Assembly: GCF_030167905.1 (NCBI RefSeq)
Contig: NZ_JARGNA010000007.1
Span: forward strand, 144,859-208,858
Length of the DNA stretch: 64,000 bases
Direction: 5' to 3'
Source: Flavobacterium terrisoli
Lineage (GTDB): Bacteria > Bacteroidota > Bacteroidia > Flavobacteriales > Flavobacteriaceae
Shown: piece after piece, positions 24,289 through 32,743 of the stretch
How the letters are laid out: every line of letters starts with the position of its first letter
Numbering within the stretch: position 1 is the stretch's first letter
Position numbers and translations under genes: made by a program
Notes under the pieces: generated by a model
What the model was told of the DNA's origin: nothing
The model's database searches: none
Seen by the model: the letters and a program-made list of their open reading frames with translations, nothing else

Positions 24289-25137
24289 ATGAAAAAGTTT
24301 CTCATAGTAGCAATGATCTGTTTGGCGTTTTTGGCTTGCAAACAGGAAAAAACTGTGCTGGTCAAAAAAAAGGCTTTGCCCGAAAGACGACAGCCCAAGA
24401 AAGTCGCTTATGAATGGCAGAATGCAAAAAAATGGCTGGCCAAAACCACAGACCAAAATGCCATCAAAATTGCCTTAGCGGTAAACCGAACTGACAAAGC
24501 CAACTTTGTCAAAATGGATTCGGTGGTGATTCCTATCGATTTGACCGGTGATATTGCTTACTATCTTCCCTTTCCCTTTGAAGTAAATGCATTGGAAAAC
24601 GTTGATAAAATCATCTTCTTTTCCTATCCGACACAAACCTTTGGTGCTTATGAAAATGGCGTTTTGATTCATACCGGTCCAACGAATATGGGTCGGAAAA
24701 AGGACCAAACACCAACCGGATTGTTCTTCACCAATTGGAAAGCAGAAGAAACCACCAGTACTTTCAACGATGAATGGGATTTAAAATGGAATTTTAATAT
24801 CGCCAATAAATTGGGCGTAGGCTGGCACCAATATGAATTACCCGGTTATCCGGCATCGCATTCCTGCCTGCGTCTTCAGGAAAAAGATGCGCGTTATCTT
24901 TATGATTGGGCTGACCAATGGGTTTTGCTCGATGATGACACGATTGAAGTGAAAGGAACACCGGTGATTATTTTTGGCGCTTATGATTTTGGCGCGCCCA
25001 AACCTTGGTCACAATTAGTGAAAAATCCTAAAGCATTAAAAATATCTGAAAAAGAAATTGCACAACAAGTAAAACCGTTTTTAAAAAACATCTTAACACA
25101 ACAACAGAAAAGAGTGGAATACAATAAGGAAAAGTAA
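24289..25137 (+). CDS. L,D-transpeptidase (YkuD) lipoprotein
   Basis: 282 residues. Lipobox signal LAFLAC; a basic linker; then the YkuD catalytic domain with GPTNMGRKKDQTPTGLF and the active-site pattern H180 ... S190-H-S-C193-L-R. Cys193 is the nucleophile. These enzymes form 3-3 peptidoglycan cross-links or attach proteins to peptidoglycan in the periplasm. A C-terminal extension of about 55 residues (KISEKEIAQQVKPFLKNIL) is helical. Monocistronic, ending at a strong terminator. Confidence 0.88.
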   Translation: MKKFLIVAMICLAFLACKQEKTVLVKKKALPERRQPKKVAYEWQNAKKWLAKTTDQNAIKIALAVNRTDKANFVKMDSVVIPIDLTGDIAYYLPFPFEVNALENVDKIIFFSYPTQTFGAYENGVLIHTGPTNMGRKKDQTPTGLFFTNWKAEETTSTFNDEWDLKWNFNIANKLGVGWHQYELPGYPASHSCLRLQEKDARYLYDWADQWVLLDDDTIEVKGTPVIIFGAYDFGAPKPWSQLVKNPKALKISEKEIAQQVKPFLKNILTQQQKRVEYNKEK

Positions 25138-25164
25138 ATGTCAAAATCAAATACCACTCTCCGA

Positions 25165-25194
25165 GGGCATTCTGTAATGGAATGCCCTTTTTTA
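25165..25194 (+). terminator. Terminator after the L,D-transpeptidase gene
   Basis: GGGCATTC-tgtaatg-GAATGCCC hairpin followed by seven Ts. Confidence 0.9.
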
Positions 25195-25265
25195 ATAGTA
25201 CCCGATTGTAAGTTTATCAAATTGAAATAATTATTTCCTATTTTTGGGTAACCAATATCACAACA

Positions 25266-25742
25266 TTGCTCAAACTAAAACCATATAAAGAAATCATCTC
25301 CTATGCCGTTTCAATGGCCGTATTGCTTTTATTGTTGCGATGGCTGGAGTTTCGCTTTATGATTGTAGAGCATCAATACGAAATATACATTGGGATTATT
25401 TCCATTTTCTTTCTGTTGTTTGGCATTTGGATAGCCAATAAAATTACTAAACCCAAAGTGGAAACCATAGTCGTGGAAAAAGAAATTCGTGTGCCGATTG
25501 AAGACTTTGTTTTAAACAAAATCGAATTACAACAACGAAACATCAGCAAGCGCGAACTGGAAGTATTGACCTTGATGGCCCAAGGGTTAAGCAATCAGGA
25601 AATTGCCGAACAATTGTTTGTGTCACTCAATACGGTAAAAACACACAGCGCCAAACTCTTTGAAAAGCTCGAAGTCAAGCGCAGGACACAAGCCATTGAA
25701 ACAGCCAAAAAGCTGCAACTCCTGCCTCCTACTTTAGGATGA
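25266..25742 (+). CDS. Membrane-anchored LuxR-type transcription regulator
   Basis: 158 residues, TTG start. Two N-terminal membrane helices (about 9-28 and 37-59) are followed by a linker (KVETIVVEKEIRVPIEDF) and a LuxR/GerE helix-turn-helix (ISKRELEVLTLMAQGLSNQEIAEQLFVSLNTVKTHSAKLFEKL). There is no receiver domain. It is a DNA-binding protein held at the membrane, which fits control of the following membrane-protein genes. The signal is unknown. Confidence 0.85.
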   Translation: MLKLKPYKEIISYAVSMAVLLLLLRWLEFRFMIVEHQYEIYIGIISIFFLLFGIWIANKITKPKVETIVVEKEIRVPIEDFVLNKIELQQRNISKRELEVLTLMAQGLSNQEIAEQLFVSLNTVKTHSAKLFEKLEVKRRTQAIETAKKLQLLPPTLG

Positions 25743-25823
25743 TTTTTGAAAAATCACCCAAAAGGATGAGTGCCAAAATCCTGTAAACACTAACCTTTGC
25801 TACCTAATCAAATACAAAATAAC

Positions 25824-26348
25824 ATGAAAAAAATTATTATTACTTACGGACTTATCGCAGGTGTTATCGTCACTTCTTTTATGGTGTATGGCACTGTACA
25901 AATGAACAAAGGTGACTTTGAACCAAGCATGGTTCTCGGCTATGCCGGAATGCTGATTGCCTATGTTTTTGTTTTTTTGGGAATCAAAAGTTTCCGCGAC
26001 AATCACAATGAAGGCGTAATCACTTTTGGAAAAGGTTTAAAAATCGGGATGCTGATTTCGTTGATTGCAGCGACCATCTATGTTGGTGTCTGGCTGATTG
26101 AGTATTATTGTTTCTTCCCTGATTTTATGGATAAATATGCCGATATCATGATGAAAAATTATGAAAAGGCAGGATTAACGGCAGCGGAAATAAAAGTCAA
26201 AGCAGCGGAAATGGAAGGTTATAAGGAAATGTATAAAAATCCGATTATGGTAATACTTTGGACGTATGTCGAAATATTGGTCCCAATTGGTTTATTGGTA
26301 CCGGTTATCAGTGCGCTGATCCTAAAAAGAACGGTGAAAACCGCTTAA
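25824..26348 (+). CDS. DUF4199 membrane protein
   Basis: The start at 25824 (MKKIIITYGLIAG) gives 174 residues; the nine extra codons back to 25797 lack protein-like features. Four membrane helices, with the DUF4199 layout: TM1, TM2 ending in K-S-F-R-D, the ITFGKGLKIGMLISLIAA segment, and a charged periplasmic loop containing repeated K-A-A-E-M before TM4. Unknown function. It probably forms an operon with the regulator upstream and the DoxX gene 30 bases downstream. Confidence 0.82.
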   Translation: MKKIIITYGLIAGVIVTSFMVYGTVQMNKGDFEPSMVLGYAGMLIAYVFVFLGIKSFRDNHNEGVITFGKGLKIGMLISLIAATIYVGVWLIEYYCFFPDFMDKYADIMMKNYEKAGLTAAEIKVKAAEMEGYKEMYKNPIMVILWTYVEILVPIGLLVPVISALILKRTVKTA

Positions 26349-26378
26349 AATTTTGTGCAACATTCTTAAATAAAAAAA

Positions 26379-26759
26379 ATGAAAAAAGAAAAAATCCTGT
26401 TTTGGACCGCCACGATTCTCATCTTCCTGTTTGAAGGTGTAATGCCGGCACTGACTTCACAAACCGAAATGGCCAAAGAAGGCATCAGGCATTTGGGTTA
26501 TCCTGAGTATTTTGGAAATGCTTTGGTCGTTTTTAAAATCTTAGGCGTATTGGCTTTAGTCATTCCGCAGGTTCCAAAAAACTTAAAGGAATGGGCTTAT
26601 GCCGGTTTTGTATTTGACTTCCTGTTTGCTTCCATCAGTTATTGTGTGGTGGACGGTTTTGGCTTTCCGGCCGTTTTCCCACTGATTGTATTAGCCGTTT
26701 TGATGGTTTCTTATTTTTATTATCATAAGTTAAATGCAGCAAAAGCTAACCAACAGTAA
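26379..26759 (+). CDS. DoxX-family membrane protein
   Basis: 126 residues, four hydrophobic helices. DoxX-type pattern: E-x-x-x-P then R-H-L-G-Y-P-E-Y-F, then FKILGVLALVIPQ, then W-A-Y-A-G-F-V-F-D. Members are linked to quinone or sulfur redox chemistry, but most small DoxX-like proteins are uncharacterised. Three bases separate its stop from the next ATG. Confidence 0.82.
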   Translation: MKKEKILFWTATILIFLFEGVMPALTSQTEMAKEGIRHLGYPEYFGNALVVFKILGVLALVIPQVPKNLKEWAYAGFVFDFLFASISYCVVDGFGFPAVFPLIVLAVLMVSYFYYHKLNAAKANQQ

Positions 26760-26762
26760 ATT

Positions 26763-26981
26763 ATGTCATTCCAAGCTTATTTAGACAATATCAAAGCCAA
26801 AACCGGTCTTAGCACTGAAGACTTCAAAGCACTGGCAGAAAAGAAAGGGTTTCTCGAAAACGGAAACCTGAAAGCCGAGGTCAAAGCCGGACAAATTGTG
26901 GCTTGGCTCAAAGAAGATTATGATTTAGGCCACGGACACAGTATGGCTATTTTTGCCGCATTTAAAGGTAAAACCTCTTAA
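26763..26981 (+). CDS. DUF4287 protein
   Basis: 72 residues, soluble. DUF4287 hallmarks: FQAYLDNIKAKTGLSTEDF at the start and AWLKEDYDLGHGHSMAIFA near the end. Small cytosolic domain of unknown function, often beside DUF1801, DinB and glyoxalase-fold genes, as here. Spacing of 3 bases on each side indicates an operon. Confidence 0.85.
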   Translation: MSFQAYLDNIKAKTGLSTEDFKALAEKKGFLENGNLKAEVKAGQIVAWLKEDYDLGHGHSMAIFAAFKGKTS

Positions 26982-26983
26982 AG

Positions 26984-27445
26984 ATGAAAGAACCAAAACG
27001 CATCTGCAGTCTATATCAAAAACTCTATAACGGCAGTCCATGGATTGAGATTACCATCACTGGCGTTTTGGAAAATATTACAGCCGGGCAGGCAGCGAAG
27101 AAAGCTTTGCCCAATGCCAACACCATTTGGGAAATCACCAATCATATCATCTCCTGGCGGAATAATGTGCTGCGGAGAGTTCAGGGAGAAGTAATTACTA
27201 CACCCAATAACAATTATATTGAACCGGTAGAAGATACTTCTGCCGACGCCTGGAAAAATACTTTAGAGCGATTGGAAGTATCACAAACCGCCTGGATTAA
27301 TTTTCTGAATGATTTCAATGAAAATGATTTTGAAAATATTTACCCAAACAATGAAATGACTTATTACGAGCATATTCAGGGAATTATCCAGCATGATTGT
27401 TACCATTTGGGGCAAATAGTCATCTTAGCCAAAATGGTTTCTTAG
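26984..27445 (+). CDS. DinB-family protein
   Basis: 153 residues, four-helix bundle. Metal-binding histidines fit the DinB/YfiT fold: WEITNHIISW in helix 2 and IIQHDCYHLGQIVILAK in the last helix (H-x3-H). Related enzymes are bacillithiol-S-transferases or thiol-dependent detoxification proteins, which is relevant because a YtxJ-like protein is present in this genome. Substrate not readable. Confidence 0.82.
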   Translation: MKEPKRICSLYQKLYNGSPWIEITITGVLENITAGQAAKKALPNANTIWEITNHIISWRNNVLRRVQGEVITTPNNNYIEPVEDTSADAWKNTLERLEVSQTAWINFLNDFNENDFENIYPNNEMTYYEHIQGIIQHDCYHLGQIVILAKMVS

Positions 27446-27484
27446 AGGTATCGCATAGCAACTTTAACAATTAAGTTTTAAAAA

Positions 27485-27892
27485 ATGGCAAAACAAATTT
27501 TTATCAATTTAGCAGTAACCAACCTGCAGAAATCTATGGATTTTTATACGGCATTGGGTTTTACAAACAATCCGCAATTTTCGGACGATACCGGAAAATG
27601 CATGGTTTGGAGTGAAAATATATTCGTAATGCTTTTGTCACATGAAAAGTTCGCCAACTTTGCGACCAAACCCATAGCCGACACTAAATCGACAGTCGCC
27701 GGACTATTTTCATTATCGGTTGACAGTGTTGATGAAGTAAACAGCATTGTAGCAAATGGCGTTAAAGCCGGCGGAACAGAACCCAGCGAAATGAAAGATT
27801 ATGGTTTTATGCAACAGCGAACCATCGAAGATTTTGACGGTCACACCTGGGAGATTTTCTATATGGACATTTCTAAATTTCCAACAGCATAG
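27485..27892 (+). CDS. VOC-family glyoxalase/bleomycin-resistance-like protein
   Basis: 135 residues: IFINLAVTNLQKSMDFYTALGF, a central MVWSENIFVMLLSHEKF, then SVDSVDEVNSIVANGVKAGG and the closing DFDGHTWEIFYMD. The Q/H/E metal positions of active VOC enzymes are only partly apparent, so it could be a binding protein rather than an enzyme. Part of the close run of small genes. Confidence 0.85.
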   Translation: MAKQIFINLAVTNLQKSMDFYTALGFTNNPQFSDDTGKCMVWSENIFVMLLSHEKFANFATKPIADTKSTVAGLFSLSVDSVDEVNSIVANGVKAGGTEPSEMKDYGFMQQRTIEDFDGHTWEIFYMDISKFPTA

Positions 27893-27897
27893 CCAAT

Positions 27898-28278
27898 ATG
27901 AGTAATAACGAAGTCAATTCTTATCTCGATAAACTGGAACATCCGCTAAAAGACGAAATCATTCTCCTGCGTGATTTTATCAAAGGCGATTTTCCGGCAT
28001 TGACCGAAATCATCAAATGGAATGCACCAAGTTATCAGTACAACGGCATCGACTTTCTGACGTTTAATTTGGCCAGGCCAAATGACATTAAACTCATTAT
28101 ACACCGTGGCGCCAAAAAGCAGGAAATGCCTTCGTCCAAATTAATCGAAGATCAAAGTGGTTTACTCAAATGGGCTGCCAATGACCGGGCCGTAATTACT
28201 TTTACCCAATTGGCCGAAATTACAAATCATCGGGAAAACCTGAAATCCATTATTCAGAATTGGATGGGCAAACTGTAA
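27898..28278 (+). CDS. DUF1801 (YdhG-like) protein
   Basis: 126 residues. DUF1801 pattern: YLDKLEHPLKDEIILLRDF, EIIKWNAPSYQYNGIDFL and LLKWAANDRAVITF. Cytosolic, unknown biochemical role. Last gene of the plus-strand run; a bidirectional terminator separates it from the convergent acs gene. Confidence 0.85.
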   Translation: MSNNEVNSYLDKLEHPLKDEIILLRDFIKGDFPALTEIIKWNAPSYQYNGIDFLTFNLARPNDIKLIIHRGAKKQEMPSSKLIEDQSGLLKWAANDRAVITFTQLAEITNHRENLKSIIQNWMGKL

Positions 28279-28286
28279 AAACAAAA

Positions 28287-28316
28287 AAGCCAATTCGTTT
28301 GAATTGGCTTTAATTT
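28287..28316. terminator. Bidirectional terminator between convergent genes
   Basis: AAGCCAATTC-gttt-GAATTGGCTT, a 10-bp perfect stem with an A-run on the left and T-rich sequence on the right. Confidence 0.88.
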
Positions 28317-30223
28317 TATATTTTCCCTTCTTTAATCTCATCAACTATTTCCGGATTTAAAAGCGTGGAAGTATCTCCGAAGTTAGAGAAATCACCTTCT
28401 GCAATTTTTCTCAATATCCTGCGCATGATTTTACCCGAACGCGTTTTTGGTAAACCGGCCACAAACTGGATTTTATCCAACTTCGCAATCGGCCCGATTT
28501 GATTTGATATTAATTCGTTGATTTCTTTGGCCAAATTATCCTGATTGCGGCTTTCACCTATTTCTTTCAGGATTACAAATCCATATAACGCGTTTCCTTT
28601 CACATCATGTGGGAAGCCAACAATAGCACTCTCTGCCACAGCTGGGTGCTCATTGATGGCATCCTCGATCGGTGCGGTTCCCAAATTGTGACCCGAAACA
28701 ATAATCACATCATCTACCCTTCCGGTGATTCTGTAATACCCAACTTCATCGCGCAAAGCACCATCACCTGTGAAATATTTCCCCGGGAAAGCCGTGAAAT
28801 AAGTTTCCTTATAACGTTGGTGATCGCCCCAAATGGTTCTCGCAATGGATGGCCAGGGGAATTTGATACACAAGGCGCCAGTTACCTGATTGCCTTCAAT
28901 TTCGTTGCGCAATTCATCCATCAACACCGGTTGAACACCAGGCAATGGTAATGAGGCGTATGTTGGTTTGGTTGGCGTTACAAACGGAATAGGCGAAATC
29001 ATAATGCCGCCGGTTTCGGTTTGCCACCAGGTATCTACCAATGGACAACGCTTTCCGCCTACATGGTCATTGTACCAGTGCCAGGCTTCTTCGTTGATTG
29101 GTTCTCCAACGGAACCAATAACTTTCAATGAACTCAAAGGATACTTTTGAACATAATCCAAACTCTCTTTAGCCAAGGCACGAATGGCGGTTGGAGCTGT
29201 ATAGAACTGTGTTACTTTGTGTTTTTCAATTGCTTCCCAAAAACGACTGAAATTTGGATATGAAGGCACGCCTTCAAAAATTACCGTCGTTGCACCGTTT
29301 AACAATGGTCCGTATAAAATATAAGAATGTCCGGTAATCCAGCCGATATCGGCAGTGCACCAAAAAACATCGTTTTCTTCATAGTTAAAAATATTCTTAA
29401 AAGTATAGGCGGTATATACCATATAACCGGCAGTAGTATGCACCATGCCTTTTGGTTTTCCGGTTGAGCCGGAAGTATACAGAATGAATAGCGGATCTTC
29501 AGCATCCATGATTTCGGCTACGTTATTCGGAATCGCTTCATCTAATAATGGCTGCAGCCATAAATCACGTCCTTCTTTCATGGTCACTTCGGTATGGGTT
29601 CTTTTGACTACCAATACTCTTTCCACCGTCGGGCATTTTTCCAAAGCCTCATCTACGATTCCTTTTAAGTCAATGGATTTGTTGCCGCGATAACTGCCAT
29701 CGGAAGTGATGACCATTTTACATTCACAGTCATTGATGCGCGCTGCAACCGCTGAAGCCGAGAATCCGGCAAAAACCACGGAATGAATCGCTCCGATTCG
29801 GGCACAGGCCAAAACTGCCACAGCCAATTCGGGAATCATTGGTAAGTAAATACAAACACGGTCACCTTTTTGCACACCTTGCTCGCGAAGCACATTCGCC
29901 AATTTGGCCACACGCGCATACAATTCGTTATACGAAATATGCAATGCCGGTTCATCAGGATTATTCGGTTCAAAGATGATAGCGGTTTTATCACCACGAC
30001 GCGCCAAATGTCGGTCGATACAGTTTTTAGTAATGTTGACTTTGGCATCTACAAACCATTTAAACTTGGCCTGCTGGAAATCAAATTCAAAAACCTTATC
30101 CCATTTTTGGTACCAGGTAAAGTTCTCATCGGCTATTCGATCCCAAAACTTACGTGGTTCACGGATAGATTTTTTATACATTTTGAAGTAGTGCTCCAAA
30201 TTCAGTATTTTGTAATAACTCAT
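28316..30223 (-). CDS. acs: Acetate-CoA ligase
   Basis: 635 residues, full length for AMP-forming acetyl-CoA synthetase. Motifs: A3 core YTSGSTGKPKG, the WWQTETGG motif with the Trp that limits the pocket to short acids, GRVDDVIIVSGHNLG, and the catalytic lysine in PKTRSGKIMRR near the C-terminus (the residue acetylated in Acs regulation). It makes acetyl-CoA from acetate, ATP and CoA. It lies downstream of a propionyl-CoA synthetase-like gene and a two-component system, all on the minus strand. Confidence 0.93.
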   Translation of the reverse strand: MSYYKILNLEHYFKMYKKSIREPRKFWDRIADENFTWYQKWDKVFEFDFQQAKFKWFVDAKVNITKNCIDRHLARRGDKTAIIFEPNNPDEPALHISYNELYARVAKLANVLREQGVQKGDRVCIYLPMIPELAVAVLACARIGAIHSVVFAGFSASAVAARINDCECKMVITSDGSYRGNKSIDLKGIVDEALEKCPTVERVLVVKRTHTEVTMKEGRDLWLQPLLDEAIPNNVAEIMDAEDPLFILYTSGSTGKPKGMVHTTAGYMVYTAYTFKNIFNYEENDVFWCTADIGWITGHSYILYGPLLNGATTVIFEGVPSYPNFSRFWEAIEKHKVTQFYTAPTAIRALAKESLDYVQKYPLSSLKVIGSVGEPINEEAWHWYNDHVGGKRCPLVDTWWQTETGGIMISPIPFVTPTKPTYASLPLPGVQPVLMDELRNEIEGNQVTGALCIKFPWPSIARTIWGDHQRYKETYFTAFPGKYFTGDGALRDEVGYYRITGRVDDVIIVSGHNLGTAPIEDAINEHPAVAESAIVGFPHDVKGNALYGFVILKEIGESRNQDNLAKEINELISNQIGPIAKLDKIQFVAGLPKTRSGKIMRRILRKIAEGDFSNFGDTSTLLNPEIVDEIKEGKI

Positions 30224-30309
30224 TGTAAATCTTCTTTTATTATCGTTTTGTAATGTAAATATAAATATTCTATTGGTGTGGCGCTCAATTTTCTTGCTAA
30301 ATAAGTATA

Positions 30310-30398
30310 GCTAAGAATATAGAACAAAGAGTATAAGAATATAGACGTGAAAGCCTTGAAGAGAAAATCTCTATTTTCTATGTTCTATTCTCTATTTT
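30310..30398. repeat. 7-bp unit array and inverted partner between prpE and acs
   Basis: CTATTTT, CTATGTT, CTATTCT, CTATTTT run end to end at 30371-30398, three bases from the prpE stop codon. Upstream, AGAATATAGAACAAAGAG and TATAAGAATATAG (about 30317-30345) are imperfect inverted copies, so the transcript could fold into a long A/U-rich hairpin between the two synthetase genes. Confidence 0.5.
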
Positions 30399-30401
30399 CT
30401 T

Positions 30402-32297
30402 TTACTTAAAACTACCTATCTTCCCTATATCCAGAACTTGTCTCACTTCATCAATAATCGCTTCATCATCTATGGTTGAAGGGATTTGGAAACTTTCTCC
30501 ATCGGCTATGCTTCTTAATAATTTGCGTAATATTTTACCGGAACGGGTTTTGGGCAAGCGTTGTACAATAACCACATCTCTTAAAGAAGCGACAGCGCCT
30601 ATTTGCTCTCTGACCAGTTTTACAATCTCATGTTGTAACTGAAAATGTTCAATTTCTTCTCCTGATTTGGTTACGACCAGAGCTAACGGAATTTGTCCTT
30701 TCAATTCATCGTTTATCCCAATGACAGCGCACTCAGCAACGGAATGATGTGAAGCTACTATTTCTTCCATTTCAGCTGTTGACAAACGGTGTCCGGCAAC
30801 ATTAATCACATCGTCTACCCGACCTGTAATGAAGATATAACCGTCTTCATCTTTGTAACCACCGTCACCGGAGAAATAATAGCCCGGATATTTATCCAAA
30901 TAACCGGCATGAAAGCGTTCGTTGTCATTCCAAATATCCAACAAAGTTCCCGGTGGTAATGGCAGTTTGATGACCACATAACCTTCTTCATTAGGTTTTA
31001 ACTCTTGGCCGTTTTCGCCTAAGATGACAATATTATAACCCGAAACTGCTTTTCCTGAAGAACCCGGTTTTATGGGCAAATATTCTACGCCGATCATGTT
31101 ACAAATCATCGGCCAGCCTGATTCAGTTTGCCACCAATGATCGATAGCCGGAATCGGAATGTGTTCGCGGTACCATTCTAAAGTAGCCACATCACAACGC
31201 TCTCCGGCGAGGAATTGCGTGCGCAGACTTGATAAATCATATTGCTTAATGAATTTACCATTCGGATCTTCTTTTTTGATGGCACGAATGGCTGTCGGTG
31301 CCGTAAACATAACACTTACTTTATGTTCGGCAATTACACGCCAAAACGTACTCGCATCAGGTGTTTTGATGGGTTTGCCTTCGAAGACTATGGTCGTATT
31401 TCTGTTGATTAACGGTCCGTAAACAATGAAACTGTGACCTACAACCCAACCCACATCGGAAGCCGCCCAAAACACTTCACCGGATTTGACACCGTAGATT
31501 TTTTGCATTGAAAATTTGAGCGCCGCAGCATAACCACCGGTGTCTCTGACAATGCCTTTGGGTTTACCGGTCGTTCCTGAAGTGTATAAAACATATAACG
31601 GATGTGTCGTTTCCACCGGAACGCAATCGACTTCTTCTGAACCGTAAACTAGCGCATCATAATCGACATCGTATTTCTTAAACGGAATTCTGGCGCCGAG
31701 TTTTCTATTAAGCACTACTACTTTTTTGGGTTTGTGTTCGGCCAATTCGATAGCTTCATCAACTAAAGGTTTGTAGGCAATCAATCGGTCGATTTCAATT
31801 CCGGAGGAAGCGGTTAAGATAACTCTGGGTTTACAATCGTCTATCCTGATGGCCAATTCGTGTGGCGCAAAACCTCCGAAAACCACCGAATGTGTTACTC
31901 CTATTCGGGCGCAAGCCAGCATGGCAAATGTCGCTTGTGGAATCATCGGCATATAAATGATAGCGGTATGTCCTTTTTTTAATCCCAAAGACAATAAACC
32001 ACCGGCCAATCTTGCCACTTCCGATTTGACTTCGTTGTAGGTATATTTTTTTACGGTTTGCGTAACAGGCGAGTCGTAAATGATGGCGATTTGGTCTCCA
32101 AAACCATCTTTAATATGTTTGTCTAAAGCCAAAAAACAGGCGTTCAAACTACCGTCTTTGTACCACAACGGATAACCGGTTTCGTCTGCTGATAGTATTT
32201 CGTTTGGCTTGGTAAACCATTCTATTTCATGGGCTTGTTCTGCCCAGAATTTTTCCGGGTTTTGTATGCTTTGGTTGTATAATTCCTGGTATTTCAT
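30402..32297 (-). CDS. prpE: Propionyl-CoA synthetase-like acyl-CoA ligase
   Basis: 631 residues. It begins with the PrpE-type FWAEQAHEIEWFTKP, carries YTSGTTGKPKG, WWQTESGWP, GRVDDVINVAGHRLS and the catalytic KTRSGKILRK. WWQTESG with GWP rather than the Acs GGI is typical of propionyl-CoA synthetases, so propionate (or another short acid) is the likely substrate. Alternative: a second acetyl-CoA synthetase. Its stop abuts a short repeat array. Confidence 0.82.
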   Translation of the reverse strand: MKYQELYNQSIQNPEKFWAEQAHEIEWFTKPNEILSADETGYPLWYKDGSLNACFLALDKHIKDGFGDQIAIIYDSPVTQTVKKYTYNEVKSEVARLAGGLLSLGLKKGHTAIIYMPMIPQATFAMLACARIGVTHSVVFGGFAPHELAIRIDDCKPRVILTASSGIEIDRLIAYKPLVDEAIELAEHKPKKVVVLNRKLGARIPFKKYDVDYDALVYGSEEVDCVPVETTHPLYVLYTSGTTGKPKGIVRDTGGYAAALKFSMQKIYGVKSGEVFWAASDVGWVVGHSFIVYGPLINRNTTIVFEGKPIKTPDASTFWRVIAEHKVSVMFTAPTAIRAIKKEDPNGKFIKQYDLSSLRTQFLAGERCDVATLEWYREHIPIPAIDHWWQTESGWPMICNMIGVEYLPIKPGSSGKAVSGYNIVILGENGQELKPNEEGYVVIKLPLPPGTLLDIWNDNERFHAGYLDKYPGYYFSGDGGYKDEDGYIFITGRVDDVINVAGHRLSTAEMEEIVASHHSVAECAVIGINDELKGQIPLALVVTKSGEEIEHFQLQHEIVKLVREQIGAVASLRDVVIVQRLPKTRSGKILRKLLRSIADGESFQIPSTIDDEAIIDEVRQVLDIGKIGSFK

Positions 32298-32377
32298 GGT
32301 TAGATTTTGAATGTAGTTATGGCATCCTTTTCTTTTGAAAAAGACAAAATATTGTTCAATAAACAGTTACTTAATAC

Positions 32378-32743
32378 TTAGTTTTCCAGTAATTCGTTGA
32401 CTTGTTCGACTACTTTTTTAATGGAAAAAGGTTTGGTTAAATAGGCATCGGCACCGAGTGCCATTCCTTTTTCGATATCGCTTTCTTTGTTTTTTGCGGA
32501 TAGAAAAATCACTTTACAATGCTTGAGTTGTTCGTTCTTTTTGATTTGCTGCAAAGTTTCAAAACCATCTACTAAAGGCATCATGACATCGAGTATGATA
32601 ATATCGGGAAACTGGTTTCTTAAAATTTCCAAAGCTTCCTGACCGTCGCGGGCAATAAACACTTCAAAGTTGTTCTTTTTGAAAGTGTATTCCAATGACA
32701 TTACAATGTTGGGTTCGTCGTCTACAATTAAAATCTTTTTCAT
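32378..32743 (-). CDS. Receiver-only response regulator
   Basis: Start at 32743 (MKKILIVDDE) gives 121 residues; the extra upstream codons are inside the kinase gene. It is a complete receiver domain (D8/D9, phospho-acceptor D52 in IIILDVMMP, K in YLTKPFS) with no output domain. The start overlaps the kinase stop by a few bases, so the pair is translationally coupled. It must act through protein contact, as CheY-like regulators do, or pass phosphate on; a DNA-binding output is missing. CrbR partners of similar kinases in Vibrio and Pseudomonas carry a LuxR domain, so this is a different arrangement. Confidence 0.9.
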   Translation of the reverse strand: MKKILIVDDEPNIVMSLEYTFKKNNFEVFIARDGQEALEILRNQFPDIIILDVMMPLVDGFETLQQIKKNEQLKHCKVIFLSAKNKESDIEKGMALGADAYLTKPFSIKKVVEQVNELLEN

